Of a DNA stretch of 64,000 bases, positions 52,680-61,019 are shown piece by piece (positions within the stretch are counted from its first letter, which is position 1; every line of letters begins with the position of its first letter). A program made the position numbers and the translations under genes. The stretch spans positions 62,001 through 126,000 of the forward strand of contig NZ_AP021874.1 of assembly GCF_009688945.1 (NCBI RefSeq). Reading direction: 5' to 3'. The stretch comes from Desulfosarcina alkanivorans (GTDB lineage: Bacteria; Desulfobacterota; Desulfobacteria; Desulfobacterales; Desulfosarcinaceae). The notes below the pieces were generated by a model. That model was given only the letters and a program-made list of their open reading frames with translations. It was not told where the DNA came from and did no database searches.

Positions 52680-55493
52680 ATGGATTACAAGAAGACCCTG
52701 AATCTTCCAAAAACCGGCTTTCCCATGAAAGCGAACCTGGCCGGCCGCGAACCCAACCAGCTGGAAGCCTGGGAAACCATGGGGTTGTATGACCGCATCC
52801 GGCAGTCGTCCCAGGGGCGACCCGCCTTTGTGCTGCACGACGGTCCGCCATACGCCAATGGTCATATTCACATTGGAACGGCGATGAACAAGATCCTCAA
52901 GGACATCATTCTGCGTTCACGGCAGATGGCCGGCTTCAACGCCGCCTACGTTCCCGGCTGGGATTGCCACGGCCTGCCCATCGAACACAACGTGGACAAG
53001 GAGCTGGGATCCAGGAAAAAGGAAATGACCCAGGCCCAGGTCCGTCGGAAGTGCCGGGCCTACGCCGAAAAGTTTATCGACATTCAGCGGGACGAATTCA
53101 AGCGCCTCGGCGTGATGGGTGAGTGGGACAACCCCTACCTGACCATGAATTACCGTTATGAGGCCATCATTGCCAGGGAATTGTTCAAATTTGCCCTGGA
53201 CGGGAGCCTGTTTCGCAGCAAGAAACCGATCCACTGGTGCTGCAGCTGCAAAACCGCCCTGGCCGAAGCCGAGATCGAATACCACGATGAGAGCTCGCCT
53301 TCTGTGTATGTCAAGTTCGCCCTGAAAGACGACCCCGCCGACATTGATGAGCTGCTGGCCGGCCGGGAGGTTTCCGTGGTGATCTGGACCACCACGCCCT
53401 GGACGCTGCCGGCCAACCTGGCCGTGGCCCTGCACCCCGACTTCGAATACGCGGCCGTGGAAACCGGCGATGGACAGGTGCTCATCCTGGCCCGCGAACT
53501 GGTGGACGACTGCATGAAGATTTTCGGCATTGCCGACTACGGCATCGTGGCCGATCTCAAGGCGCAGGATCTGGAAAACAAACGCTGTCGTCATCCCTTC
53601 TACGATCGGGATTCCCTGATCATCCTGGGCGACCATGTGACCCTGGAAGCGGGCACCGGCTGCGTCCACACGGCTCCCGGCCATGGCCGCGAGGACTACG
53701 ACGTGGGATTGCAGTACGGGCTGGACGCCTATTCTCCGGTCAATGACAACGGCGTGTTTACCGACGAGGTGGAGCGGTATGCCGGGCAGTTCGTATTCAA
53801 GGCCAACGACGACATCATTCAGACGCTGACCGACAAGGGCGTGCTTCTGGCCAGAGATGACATCAGCCACAGTTATCCCCACTGCTGGCGCTGCAAACGG
53901 CCGGTGATTTTCCGGGCCACCCCCCAGTGGTTCATTTCCATGGAGAACACCGGGCTGCGAAAAAAATCCCTCCAGGCGATCGACCAGGTCCAGTGGATTC
54001 CCCACTGGGGCCGGGAACGCATCTACGGCATGATCGAAAACCGGCCGGATTGGTGCGTGTCCCGCCAGCGGGCCTGGGGCGCTCCCATCACGGTTTTCAT
54101 TTGCGAGAAATGTGACACCGTCCACATGGACGAGGCCGCCATGAACCATGTGTTCGACCAGTTTGCGGCACACGGGGCCGATGTGTGGTTTGAAAAGGAG
54201 GCGTCTGAACTGCTTCCCGAAGGCACGGTCTGTAAACACTGCGGCGGTTCGTCCTTCGCCAGGGAGACCGATATCCTCGACGTCTGGTTCGATTCCGGGG
54301 TGAGCCATGCTGCGGTGCTCGAAGACCGGGATTACCTGCGGTGGCCCGCGGATCTGTACCTGGAAGGCAGCGATCAGCACCGGGGCTGGTTTCACAGCGC
54401 CCTGCTCACTGCGGTGGGCACCCGCGGACAGGCCCCCTACCGGGCCGTCCTGACCCACGGTTTTGTGGTCGATGCGGCAGGCAAGAAGATGTCCAAATCC
54501 ATCGGCAACGTGGTGGCCCCCAAGACGGTGATCAACCGATACGGGGCGGAGATCCTGCGCATGTGGGTGTCGGCATCCGACTACCGCGACGATGTGAGAA
54601 TTTCCGACAATATTCTCAAGCAGCTCAGCGATGCCTACCGCCGCATCCGCAACACCAGCCGGTTTCTGCTGGGCAACCTGAATGATTTTTCACCGGAAAG
54701 CGACAGTGTGCCGGTCGATCAGATGCTGGAGATCGACCGCTTTGCCCTGCACACGCTTCAGGCGCTGGTGGAACGGGCGCTCAAGGCCTACGACGCCTAC
54801 GAGTTCCACGTGATCTACCACCGGCTTTACAACTACTGCACCGTTGACCTCTCTTCGTTCTACCTGGATATTCTCAAGGACCGGCTCTACACCAGCCCGG
54901 CGGCTTCCACGGCGCGCCGCAGCGCCCAGACGGCCATGTATGCCATCCTGGATGCCATCGCCCGGGTGATGGCGCCGATCATGCCGTTTACGGCAGAGGA
55001 GATCTGGAAGCATATGCCGGCGGTTTCCGGAAGGGCGGAAAGCATCCACCTGGTTACCTTCCCCAAGCCGGACAGCGGTCTGAAGGATGACGAACTGGCC
55101 ACCCGCTGGGAAACGCTGATCAGTGTGCGGGCCGAGGTGACCAAGGCCCTGGAGAAGGCCCGCGCGGAAAAAGTGATCGGCCATTCCCTGGATTCGGCGG
55201 TCACGGTGGGGCTCAGCGACGACTTGTTTGCCGTGTTGTCCCCTTTTCAGGAGGACCTTCGATCCATTCTCATCGTTTCACGGGCGGCCATGACCGCCGG
55301 AGAAATTCCCGGTGCCTATGCCGGCCAGGAGACCGAGGGCGTCTGGGTGAAAGTGGAACCGGCCGGCGGTGAAAAATGCCAGCGGTGCTGGGTCTATGAC
55401 GACAGCGTGGGGAAAATCGCCGATCACCCCACCATCTGCAGCCGCTGCAGCGGTGCCCTGGCACAGATGGGCGACCTGGATGCGTCAGCGTGA
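52680..55493 (+). CDS. ileS: Isoleucyl-tRNA synthetase
   Basis: A 937-residue class I synthetase. The HIGH-type motif lies in [31 protein letters not shown] follows, the CP1 editing domain has [12 protein letters not shown] and [12 protein letters not shown], and KMSKS is in KKMSKSIGN. The C-terminal zinc finger is CQRCW plus CSRCSGAL, with ends intact. GGAGG precedes the ATG. There is no T-box leader in the 175-bp upstream gap. lspA follows after 10 bp, the classical ileS-lspA pair. Confidence 0.97.
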   Translation: MDYKKTLNLPKTGFPMKANLAGREPNQLEAWETMGLYDRIRQSSQGRPAFVLHDGPPYANGHIHIGTAMNKILKDIILRSRQMAGFNAAYVPGWDCHGLPIEHNVDKELGSRKKEMTQAQVRRKCRAYAEKFIDIQRDEFKRLGVMGEWDNPYLTMNYRYEAIIARELFKFALDGSLFRSKKPIHWCCSCKTALAEAEIEYHDESSPSVYVKFALKDDPADIDELLAGREVSVVIWTTTPWTLPANLAVALHPDFEYAAVETGDGQVLILARELVDDCMKIFGIADYGIVADLKAQDLENKRCRHPFYDRDSLIILGDHVTLEAGTGCVHTAPGHGREDYDVGLQYGLDAYSPVNDNGVFTDEVERYAGQFVFKANDDIIQTLTDKGVLLARDDISHSYPHCWRCKRPVIFRATPQWFISMENTGLRKKSLQAIDQVQWIPHWGRERIYGMIENRPDWCVSRQRAWGAPITVFICEKCDTVHMDEAAMNHVFDQFAAHGADVWFEKEASELLPEGTVCKHCGGSSFARETDILDVWFDSGVSHAAVLEDRDYLRWPADLYLEGSDQHRGWFHSALLTAVGTRGQAPYRAVLTHGFVVDAAGKKMSKSIGNVVAPKTVINRYGAEILRMWVSASDYRDDVRISDNILKQLSDAYRRIRNTSRFLLGNLNDFSPESDSVPVDQMLEIDRFALHTLQALVERALKAYDAYEFHVIYHRLYNYCTVDLSSFYLDILKDRLYTSPAASTARRSAQTAMYAILDAIARVMAPIMPFTAEEIWKHMPAVSGRAESIHLVTFPKPDSGLKDDELATRWETLISVRAEVTKALEKARAEKVIGHSLDSAVTVGLSDDLFAVLSPFQEDLRSILIVSRAAMTAGEIPGAYAGQETEGVWVKVEPAGGEKCQRCWVYDDSVGKIADHPTICSRCSGALAQMGDLDASA

Positions 55494-55503
55494 TAACTGT
55501 ATT

Positions 55504-56070
55504 ATGAATGCCACAACCTCGAAACCTGTAAAATCCGGCAACCGGTCGGAAGCGCCCGGCAAAAAGCCGGCCCCCACGCCGCCGATTCCCTCGTTGGGTG
55601 CCAAGCCGTTTTTGCTGATTGCCGGTCTGGTGGTCGTGATCGATCAGATCACCAAGGGGCTGGTCCTGGCCAACATGCCGATCTACCATTCCATTACGGT
55701 GATCCCGGGTTTTTTCAACCTGACGCATATCCGTAATCCCGGAGGGGCCTTCGGGTTCATGGCCGCCGGCAGCCAGGGGCTTCGCAACCTGCTTTTCCTC
55801 GGCGTGTCGGCCATCGCCATGGGGCTGATCGTTTTCTTTTATCGAAGCACGCCAAAAAGCCACCCCGTTCTGGCCTCGGCCATGGCCATGATTTTCGGAG
55901 GCGCCGTCGGCAACCTCATCGACCGGTTGCGGTTCGGCGAGGTGGTCGATTTTCTGGACATGTATGTGGGGGCCTACCACTGGCCGGCCTTCAATGTTGC
56001 CGACAGCGCCATCACGGTGGGCATTACCGTATTCATCGCCCATGTGGTGCTGGGAAAAATGCCCGATTAG
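55504..56070 (+). CDS. lspA: Prolipoprotein signal peptidase
   Basis: A 188-residue aspartyl membrane peptidase that removes signal peptides from lipoproteins, of which several are encoded in this window. Four membrane helices are seen. The catalytic Asp residues are in NLIDRLRFGEVVDFLD and FNVADSAI. The first 35 residues (TSKPVKSGNRSEAPGKKPAP and on) are a hydrophilic, Lys/Pro-rich extension absent from typical LspA. ATG 55504 is the only good start after the ileS stop. Confidence 0.96.
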   Translation: MNATTSKPVKSGNRSEAPGKKPAPTPPIPSLGAKPFLLIAGLVVVIDQITKGLVLANMPIYHSITVIPGFFNLTHIRNPGGAFGFMAAGSQGLRNLLFLGVSAIAMGLIVFFYRSTPKSHPVLASAMAMIFGGAVGNLIDRLRFGEVVDFLDMYVGAYHWPAFNVADSAITVGITVFIAHVVLGKMPD

Positions 56071-56072
56071 CC

Positions 56073-56164
56073 GATAGCTGATTGCTGATAGCTCATAGGG
56101 TGAGGACTCGGGCCTTCTCTATCAGCCATGAGCTATCAGCCACGAGCTATCAGCCACGAGCTAT
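56073..56164. repeat. Palindromic repeat with direct 14-bp units upstream of holA
   Basis: The left part, GATAGCTGATTGCTGATAGC then TCATAG (56073-56098), is complementary to CTATCAGCCATGAGCTATCA on the right. Within the right arm GAGCTATCAGCCAC occurs twice in direct order (56130-56143, 56144-56157), followed by a third partial GAGCTAT. The central core contains GGACTCGGGCCTTCTCTAT. A related element lies after holA at 57731. Confidence 0.8.
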
Positions 56165-56169
56165 TTACT

Positions 56170-57606
56170 ATGCCGACTGTCGCCTACCATGCCCTGTCCG
56201 ACCATCTGAGCCGCACGCCGGCGGTCGACTGGCCGCCGGTCACCCTGATCTGCGGTGAAGAGATGCTTTGTAAAAGGGCCTTCGAAAATGTGCTCGACGT
56301 TCTGATGCCCGAATCTGACCGGGCCCTCGGGGTTGAGACCTTCGATGGCGGGGAGGACAGCATCGCTGCCGTGCTGTCCAGCATGAACACCTATGCCCTG
56401 CTTTCAACGGCCAAGGTGGTGGTGCTGCGTGATGCCCGTCTGTTTTATTCGGCCAGGGCCCAGCAGGGGCTTCGCGAGAAGGTGGTCGCGGCGGCGCAAA
56501 GCGGGGACATGAAAAAGGCATCACGGTCGTTTTGCAACCTGATGGGCCTTGCCGGGCTGGCCCTCGATGACCTGACCACACCCGCAATGCGCAACAAGGT
56601 GGTGGCGGACATCGACGGCGAACCGCCGGCGTGGTTTCCCCAATTGCTCGACTACTGCCGTGAGAAAGGGCTTCGCATCCCGGACCGGCACGATGATGGG
56701 GACCTGCTGAACGCGTCCATGCAAAAAGGTTTTCCCGACGGGCACCGCCTCGTGGTGACCACTGACTTTGTCGACCGCCGCAAAGCCCTGTACAAAGCCA
56801 TCGATCAGGCCGGCCTGGTGGTGGATTGCACCGTTCCCAAAGGGGAAACACGGGCGGATCGCATGGCCCGGGATGCGGTGACCAAAGCGACCATGGATGC
56901 CGCCCTGGCACAGGCGGGCAAGCGGATGGCCGGTGATGCGCGTCAGCGGTTGATGCAGTGGACCGGTTTCGATCTTCGCACCCTTTCGGGCAGCCTGGCA
57001 AAACTGATCAGTTTTACCGGCGATCGCAAGACGATCACCGACGCGGATGTGACAGCGGTACTGCATCGCACCCGCAAGGACCCCATCTTCGAATTCACCA
57101 ATGCGGTTGCCGACCGCGACCTGTCGGCCATCCTGTTTTTACTGAACAACCTGCTCCACGACGGCATGCATCCGCTGCAGCTGCTGGCGGCAGTGGCCAA
57201 CCAGATTCGTCGCCTGTTGCTGGCCAAAGACTTCATCGCGCGGGACGGGGGCCGTTTTTGGTCGGCCGGCATGTCGTTTCCCCAGTTCAAAACCGCCGCG
57301 TTCAAGGCGGTTCAGGCGGACGACGGGTCGTTTACGGCAATTGCGCAGGGGTGGGACTCGATCCTGGATCCTGCGGTCGATGGGAAAAAGAAGAAAAAAG
57401 CGGCCGCCAGCGACCTGGTTCTGGCCAAGAATCCCAAAAGCCCTTTTCCCGTTTTCCAGACCCTCAAAAAAGCGGATGCCTTTGCATGGGACACCCTGGT
57501 CGCGGCGATGATCGATTTGAGCGAGATCGATCTGCGGATGAAATCCACCTCTCAGGATCCCCGCATGTTGCTGGAAACCTTTTTGGTCAAGCTGTGCCGA
57601 AAATAA
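56170..57606 (+). CDS. holA: DNA polymerase III delta subunit
   Basis: A 478-residue HolA, the clamp-loader subunit that opens the beta sliding clamp. The N-terminal VTLICGEEMLCKRAFENVLD and FDGGEDSIAAVLSSMNTYAL are delta-like, RLVVTTDFVDRR follows, and the C-terminal collar has LHDGMHPLQLLAAVANQIRRLLLAKD. It is longer than the usual 340 or so residues. Two extra segments stand out: about residues 115-190 (Met/Lys-rich then a long linker) and a Lys-rich loop GKKKKKAAASD near 410. The ATG at 56170 begins just after the repeat; the open frame through the repeat is rejected. Confidence 0.9.
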   Translation: MPTVAYHALSDHLSRTPAVDWPPVTLICGEEMLCKRAFENVLDVLMPESDRALGVETFDGGEDSIAAVLSSMNTYALLSTAKVVVLRDARLFYSARAQQGLREKVVAAAQSGDMKKASRSFCNLMGLAGLALDDLTTPAMRNKVVADIDGEPPAWFPQLLDYCREKGLRIPDRHDDGDLLNASMQKGFPDGHRLVVTTDFVDRRKALYKAIDQAGLVVDCTVPKGETRADRMARDAVTKATMDAALAQAGKRMAGDARQRLMQWTGFDLRTLSGSLAKLISFTGDRKTITDADVTAVLHRTRKDPIFEFTNAVADRDLSAILFLLNNLLHDGMHPLQLLAAVANQIRRLLLAKDFIARDGGRFWSAGMSFPQFKTAAFKAVQADDGSFTAIAQGWDSILDPAVDGKKKKKAAASDLVLAKNPKSPFPVFQTLKKADAFAWDTLVAAMIDLSEIDLRMKSTSQDPRMLLETFLVKLCRK

Positions 57607-57730
57607 GGTGGGCCGCCTGAGGGACAACGACAATAGGGTAAAGGCAAGGCCTGCTGACGGTTTAAAGGGCCGCAATTCACCCAACGACGAATGACATCGA
57701 TTTCATTACGGTTTTTTCGCTTTGAGCGGA

Positions 57731-57815
57731 ATAGCTGATAGCAGATAGCTCATAGCTGATAGGGGAAGGATCAGGGCCTTTTCTATGAGCAATGAGCACG
57801 AGCTATGAACTATGA
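57731..57815. repeat. Second copy of the holA-flanking palindromic repeat
   Basis: ATAGCTGATAGCAGATAGCT then CATAGCTGATAG (57731 on) is opposed by CTATGAGCAATGAGCACGAG and CTATGAACTATGAGC. The core GGATCAGGGCCTTTTCTAT matches the core of the element at 56073 (GGACTCGGGCCTTCTCTAT). The two lie about 1.65 kb apart on either side of holA. Confidence 0.75.
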
Positions 57816-57836
57816 GCGGCTACCTTGAGGTCAACG

Positions 57837-58046
57837 ATGGGGTTTTTGAAAAATCAGCAGGTCAAGGTCGCCGTCCGCCTGTTGGCCTGGCAGTATGAAA
57901 AAAATGGCCAATCCGTGCCGGACAGAGTCCTTTTGGAACCTCGCGCCCGGAAACTTGTGGATGATGCCCATCGCATTGCCCGGGAACGGGGGGGGAATGT
58001 GCTTTCCATACTGAAATCGATGGTGGCGGAGATGCGCGGGCGTTAG
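57837..58046 (+). CDS. Small conserved-looking protein (69 aa), function unknown
   Basis: A 69-residue, basic, mostly helical protein (MGFLKNQQVKVAVRLLAWQY; LEPRARKLVDDAHRIARERG; VLSILKSMVAEMRGR). There is no signal peptide or metal motif. ATG 57837 has GAGG eight bases upstream; a TTG at 57825 is possible. The periodic Leu/Ala/Val pattern and absence of stops argue for a real gene. It lies downstream of holA and its repeat. I do not recognise it. Confidence 0.6.
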   Translation: MGFLKNQQVKVAVRLLAWQYEKNGQSVPDRVLLEPRARKLVDDAHRIARERGGNVLSILKSMVAEMRGR

Positions 58047-58063
58047 CCTGTCAGACGACAGGC
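58046..58063 (+). promoter_or_regulatory. Hairpin at the end of the small gene
   Basis: GCCTGTC and GACAGGC form a perfect 7-bp stem with an AGAC loop, beginning at the last base of the preceding stop codon. There is no U-tract, so it may protect the 3' end rather than terminate. Confidence 0.45.
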
Positions 58064-58217
58064 AAGTACCGGCCCATTATTGAAACTGACAAATCTGCAA
58101 TTTCTAACCGGCGGTTATTTCAATTCTGTCCCATCCCCCGCTGTTTTTTCCCCGCCTGTTTTTCCGTTTTACAGGCAAGCCGCAGCCGCCCGGCGATTAT
58201 TGGAACTCCCGACATCC

Positions 58218-58233
58218 TGGCATGTTGGTTGCT
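58218..58233 (+). promoter_or_regulatory. Sigma-54-like (-24/-12) promoter
   Basis: TGGCATG, four bases, then TTGCT: the essential GG (58219-58220) and GC (58231-58232) are exactly 10 bases apart, as sigma-54 promoters require. One base differs from the TGGCACG consensus. It points toward livK, 339 bp downstream. An upstream activator site was not identified. Confidence 0.5.
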
Positions 58234-58296
58234 GTCTATACCCAAACCGGGCAGGAGCGGGTATGCCTGCCTGCCGCCCGCCCGACAGGAGGGGGC

Positions 58297-58367
58297 ATGG
58301 CAAAATGACATTGAAAAACACAAGTGCCCGTGTTAGTTAGGCAGTCTAACCCCATCGGGGCGTTTTT
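58297..58367 (+). promoter_or_regulatory. Possible leader peptides and attenuator-like hairpin
   Basis: A strong ribosome site AGGAGG is followed by ATG GCA AAA TGA (58297-58308). That stop overlaps the start of a second tiny frame encoding MTLKNTSARVS (58305-58340). Ten bases later CCCC-ATC-GGGG (58350-58360) precedes TTTTT (58363-58367). The order ribosome site, uORF, hairpin, T-run recalls attenuators. The stem is only 4 bp and the peptide has few branched-chain codons, so this is speculative. Confidence 0.25.
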
Positions 58368-58571
58368 CCCCCAACTTAAGATCGCGAACGTTATAACTTG
58401 AACCGAATGGTGCCTTCTTTCCGTCCATCTTCAATTTGGTGCAGCGACCGCGGAATACCGGCGGGAGCCACCCGGGTGCCGTGAATATGAATGGAGACGC
58501 GGACCTCTTTCGCTCAATTTATTTCGTTCCCAATCCCAACCCACCCAATCGGCAGTAAAAGGAGGAGTGAC

Positions 58572-59744
58572 ATGCGTAAAATCTCAGTTGGTCTCGTATT
58601 ATCTGTGGTCGCGTTAATGGTTTTCACGTTCGCGGCGGCCGATGCAGGCGCAGCGGATACCATCAAGATCGGTTTCAACATCCCCCTGACCGGCGACAAC
58701 CCCGACGTGGGCGCGTCGTCCAAAAATGCTGCCGAGATGTACCTGAAAAAAAATCCCACCGTTGAGGTCGGCGGCAAATCCTACGCCCTGAAGTTCGTTT
58801 TTGACGATAACGAGTACAAGGCTGAATCTGCCGTCAAGGTCAGCACCAAGCTGATTACCGAAGAGGGTGTGCTGGGCATCGTCGGCCCCCAGTCTTCCAG
58901 CCAGGCCGTACCGGCCGGTGAGGTGGCCAACAACTTCGCCACGCCCATGATCAGCCCCTGGTCAACCAACCCCAACACCACCCTGGACCGTCCGTTTGTT
59001 TTCCGGGGCTGTTTCCTCGATCCCTTCCAGGGTCCGGTGGCCGCCAATTTCGCCACCGATGAACTGGGTGCCAAGAAAGCCGCGGTGCTTTACGACATCG
59101 CAGCCGACTATCCCAAAGGCCTGGCCGAGTTTTTCAAGGCCGCTTTCGAGGAAATCCACGGGCCCGGTTCCGTTGTGGCCTTCGAGAGCTTTACCACCGG
59201 TGACAAGGACTTTTCCGCCCAGATGACCAATATCATGATGGCGGGCGCCGATGTGCTCTTCACCCCCCAGTACTACAGTGAAGTGCCCCTGATCGTCCGC
59301 GCCGCCAAAGAGATGGGTTGGACCAAGCCGATCCTCGGGTCCGACTCCTGGGGGAGCGGCGACCTGATGGGGCTGTGCGGGGACGAATGCAAGGGGTACT
59401 ATTTCTCCACCCACTATGCCGCCGCCGGCGCCAAGGGTGAAACCAAAGCCTTTATCGATGAATACACCGCCAAATACGGCAAGACACCCGACGACGTGGC
59501 CGCCCTGACTTGGGATTCACTGGGATTGATGATCCAGGCCATTAAAGACACGGGCGGGCTTTCCGGTGATGTGAAAAAAGACCGCGCCAAGGTCAAAGAT
59601 GCCCTGGCAGGCATCAAGAACTACCCCGGCATCACCGGCGGCATGACGTTCACCGCCGACGGTGATCCGAAAAAATGTGCCGTGGTGGTCCAGATCAACG
59701 ACGAGGGCAAGTTCGCCTTCTTCAAATCCGTCTGCCCCAAATAG
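58572..59744 (+). CDS. livK: Branched-chain amino acid ABC transporter, substrate-binding protein
   Basis: A 390-residue periplasmic binding protein of the Leu/Ile/Val (LivJ/K) family. A Sec signal peptide (1-28) ends near ADAGAADTIK. IGFNIPLTGDNPDVGASSKN, GIVGPQSSSQAVPAGEVANN, and the two-lobed peripla_BP_6 fold continue to LTWDSLGLMIQAIKDTGG. Cysteines near residues 169, 275, 279 and at the C-terminus are unusual for the family and may form disulfides. GGAGGAG precedes the ATG. The family also transports amides, urea or aromatic compounds, so the substrate is not proven. Confidence 0.93.
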   Translation: MRKISVGLVLSVVALMVFTFAAADAGAADTIKIGFNIPLTGDNPDVGASSKNAAEMYLKKNPTVEVGGKSYALKFVFDDNEYKAESAVKVSTKLITEEGVLGIVGPQSSSQAVPAGEVANNFATPMISPWSTNPNTTLDRPFVFRGCFLDPFQGPVAANFATDELGAKKAAVLYDIAADYPKGLAEFFKAAFEEIHGPGSVVAFESFTTGDKDFSAQMTNIMMAGADVLFTPQYYSEVPLIVRAAKEMGWTKPILGSDSWGSGDLMGLCGDECKGYYFSTHYAAAGAKGETKAFIDEYTAKYGKTPDDVAALTWDSLGLMIQAIKDTGGLSGDVKKDRAKVKDALAGIKNYPGITGGMTFTADGDPKKCAVVVQINDEGKFAFFKSVCPK

Positions 59745-59913
59745 TGCCATCCAGAAAAGGCATCCTGCGGCCCGGTTCTGCGGTCTCGAGTTATTGAAAT
59801 CCTCGACGCAGCCCTTCTGCGCCTGCGGTTCCAATAACCCTGCGGCCATGATCTGAACCGCAACCTGCCATTTCTGAACGAGCACTGAACATGACCCGAA
59901 ACAGATAAACTCG

Positions 59914-59990
59914 CCGGCCGCTTCCTTCCCGGGAGGCGGCCGGTTCGCCAGACCCAACGAAAAAGGGAGCGGGTGCGCCTGTTTCCCTTT
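59914..59990 (+). promoter_or_regulatory. Two intercistronic hairpins between livK and livH
   Basis: CCGGCCGC (59914-59921) pairs with GCGGCCGG (59936-59943), extended by further near-complementary bases, a very GC-rich stem without U-tract. Then AAAGGGA (59962-59968) pairs with TCCCTTT (59984-59990), followed by CCTTTT. They sit in the 269-bp livK-livH gap. Such structures commonly protect an abundant binding-protein message and lower expression of the membrane genes. Confidence 0.55.
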
Positions 59991-60013
59991 CCTTTTGACG
60001 GGAGCCGCTTTCC

Positions 60014-60979
60014 ATGACGTTTAACTTTTTCATGCAGAATCTGGTCAATGCCCTGCAGTGGGGCAGCTTCTATGCCCTGATCGCACTCGGATACTCCATG
60101 GTGTACAGCATCCTCATGCTGTTCAACTTTGCCCACGGGGATATTTTTATGGTGGGCGCCTACATCGGGCTTGGCGTTTCACTGGGGCTGCTGTCCCTTT
60201 TCGGTACCGGTGCGGCCGCCGTTTTACCCGGCTGGCTGATACTGGTGCTCACCCTGTTGGTTTCCATGTTTCTGACCGCCTTCGTGGGAATCATCGTCGA
60301 GCGGGTGGGGTATCGACCGTTGCGGGAGGCGCCGCGGGCGTCCGCGGCCATCACCGGCCTGATGATCGGCATTATCCTGGAAACCGCCAATATCCTTTTT
60401 CTGGGCGGCTCGCGCCTTAAATTTCCCCAACTCATCGAATCGGTCACCTACAATATCGGCGGTGTGTACGTGACCAACAAGAAGATCATGATCGTACTGG
60501 TCTCCATCGGGCTGATGCTGGCCCTGCACCAGCTGATCAACCGGACCAAGTGGGGCATGGCCATGCGGGCCATGGCCTACGATTATGTGGTGGTCCCCCT
60601 GGTGGGCGTGCCCATGAACACCATTGCCGCCATGACCTTTGCCATCGGTTCGGCACTGGCCGCCGCCGCCGGCATTCTCTTTGGCCTGGCCTACCCGGTC
60701 CTGGATCCCTACATGGGGGTCAGCTTCGGCTGGAAAGCCTTCGTGGCCGCCATTCTCGGGGGACGGGGATCCATCATGGGGGCCTGTGTCGCCGGCTTCA
60801 TGCTCGGCTTCATCGAGATCATGACCGTGCCTGCCATCATGATCGTAAACCGATTGTTCTCGCTCAGTATCGGGTCCAACCTGCGTGATCTGATCGCCTA
60901 TTCCATCGTCCTGGTGATTCTGATTTTCAGGCCACACGGACTTTTCGGGCAGGCATACAGTTCGAAACTGAGACTCTAA
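60014..60979 (+). CDS. livH: Branched-chain amino acid ABC transporter permease LivH
   Basis: A 321-residue permease with about eight membrane helices, family BPD_transp_2. ALQWGSFYALIALGYSMVYS and FNFAHGDIFMVGAYIG form the N-terminal signature, and SFGWKAFVAAILGGRGSIMG is the conserved EAA-like loop that contacts the ATPases. It pairs with LivM in the membrane. The ATG at 60014 follows a GACGGGAGCC ribosome region. Confidence 0.95.
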   Translation: MTFNFFMQNLVNALQWGSFYALIALGYSMVYSILMLFNFAHGDIFMVGAYIGLGVSLGLLSLFGTGAAAVLPGWLILVLTLLVSMFLTAFVGIIVERVGYRPLREAPRASAAITGLMIGIILETANILFLGGSRLKFPQLIESVTYNIGGVYVTNKKIMIVLVSIGLMLALHQLINRTKWGMAMRAMAYDYVVVPLVGVPMNTIAAMTFAIGSALAAAAGILFGLAYPVLDPYMGVSFGWKAFVAAILGGRGSIMGACVAGFMLGFIEIMTVPAIMIVNRLFSLSIGSNLRDLIAYSIVLVILIFRPHGLFGQAYSSKLRL

Positions 60980-61019
60980 CTCTCATCCTGGTTTTTTTTG
61001 CTGACAAGGAAACGTTACC

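Larger units (their letters stand above)
58064..58571. promoter_or_regulatory. Regulatory region upstream of livKHMGF
   Basis: About 508 bp without a standard gene. It holds the sigma-54-like promoter at 58218, tiny overlapping leader frames at 58297-58340, a short hairpin with T-run at 58350-58367, and the livK ribosome site GGAGGAGTGAC just before 58572. The rest shows nothing recognisable. The length suggests real 5' leader regulation. Confidence 0.45.

Noticed and set aside
59914..59943. GC-rich hairpin after livK as a rho-independent terminator
   Set aside because: No U-tract follows, and livH-livF need the same transcript. An intercistronic stability element is more likely.
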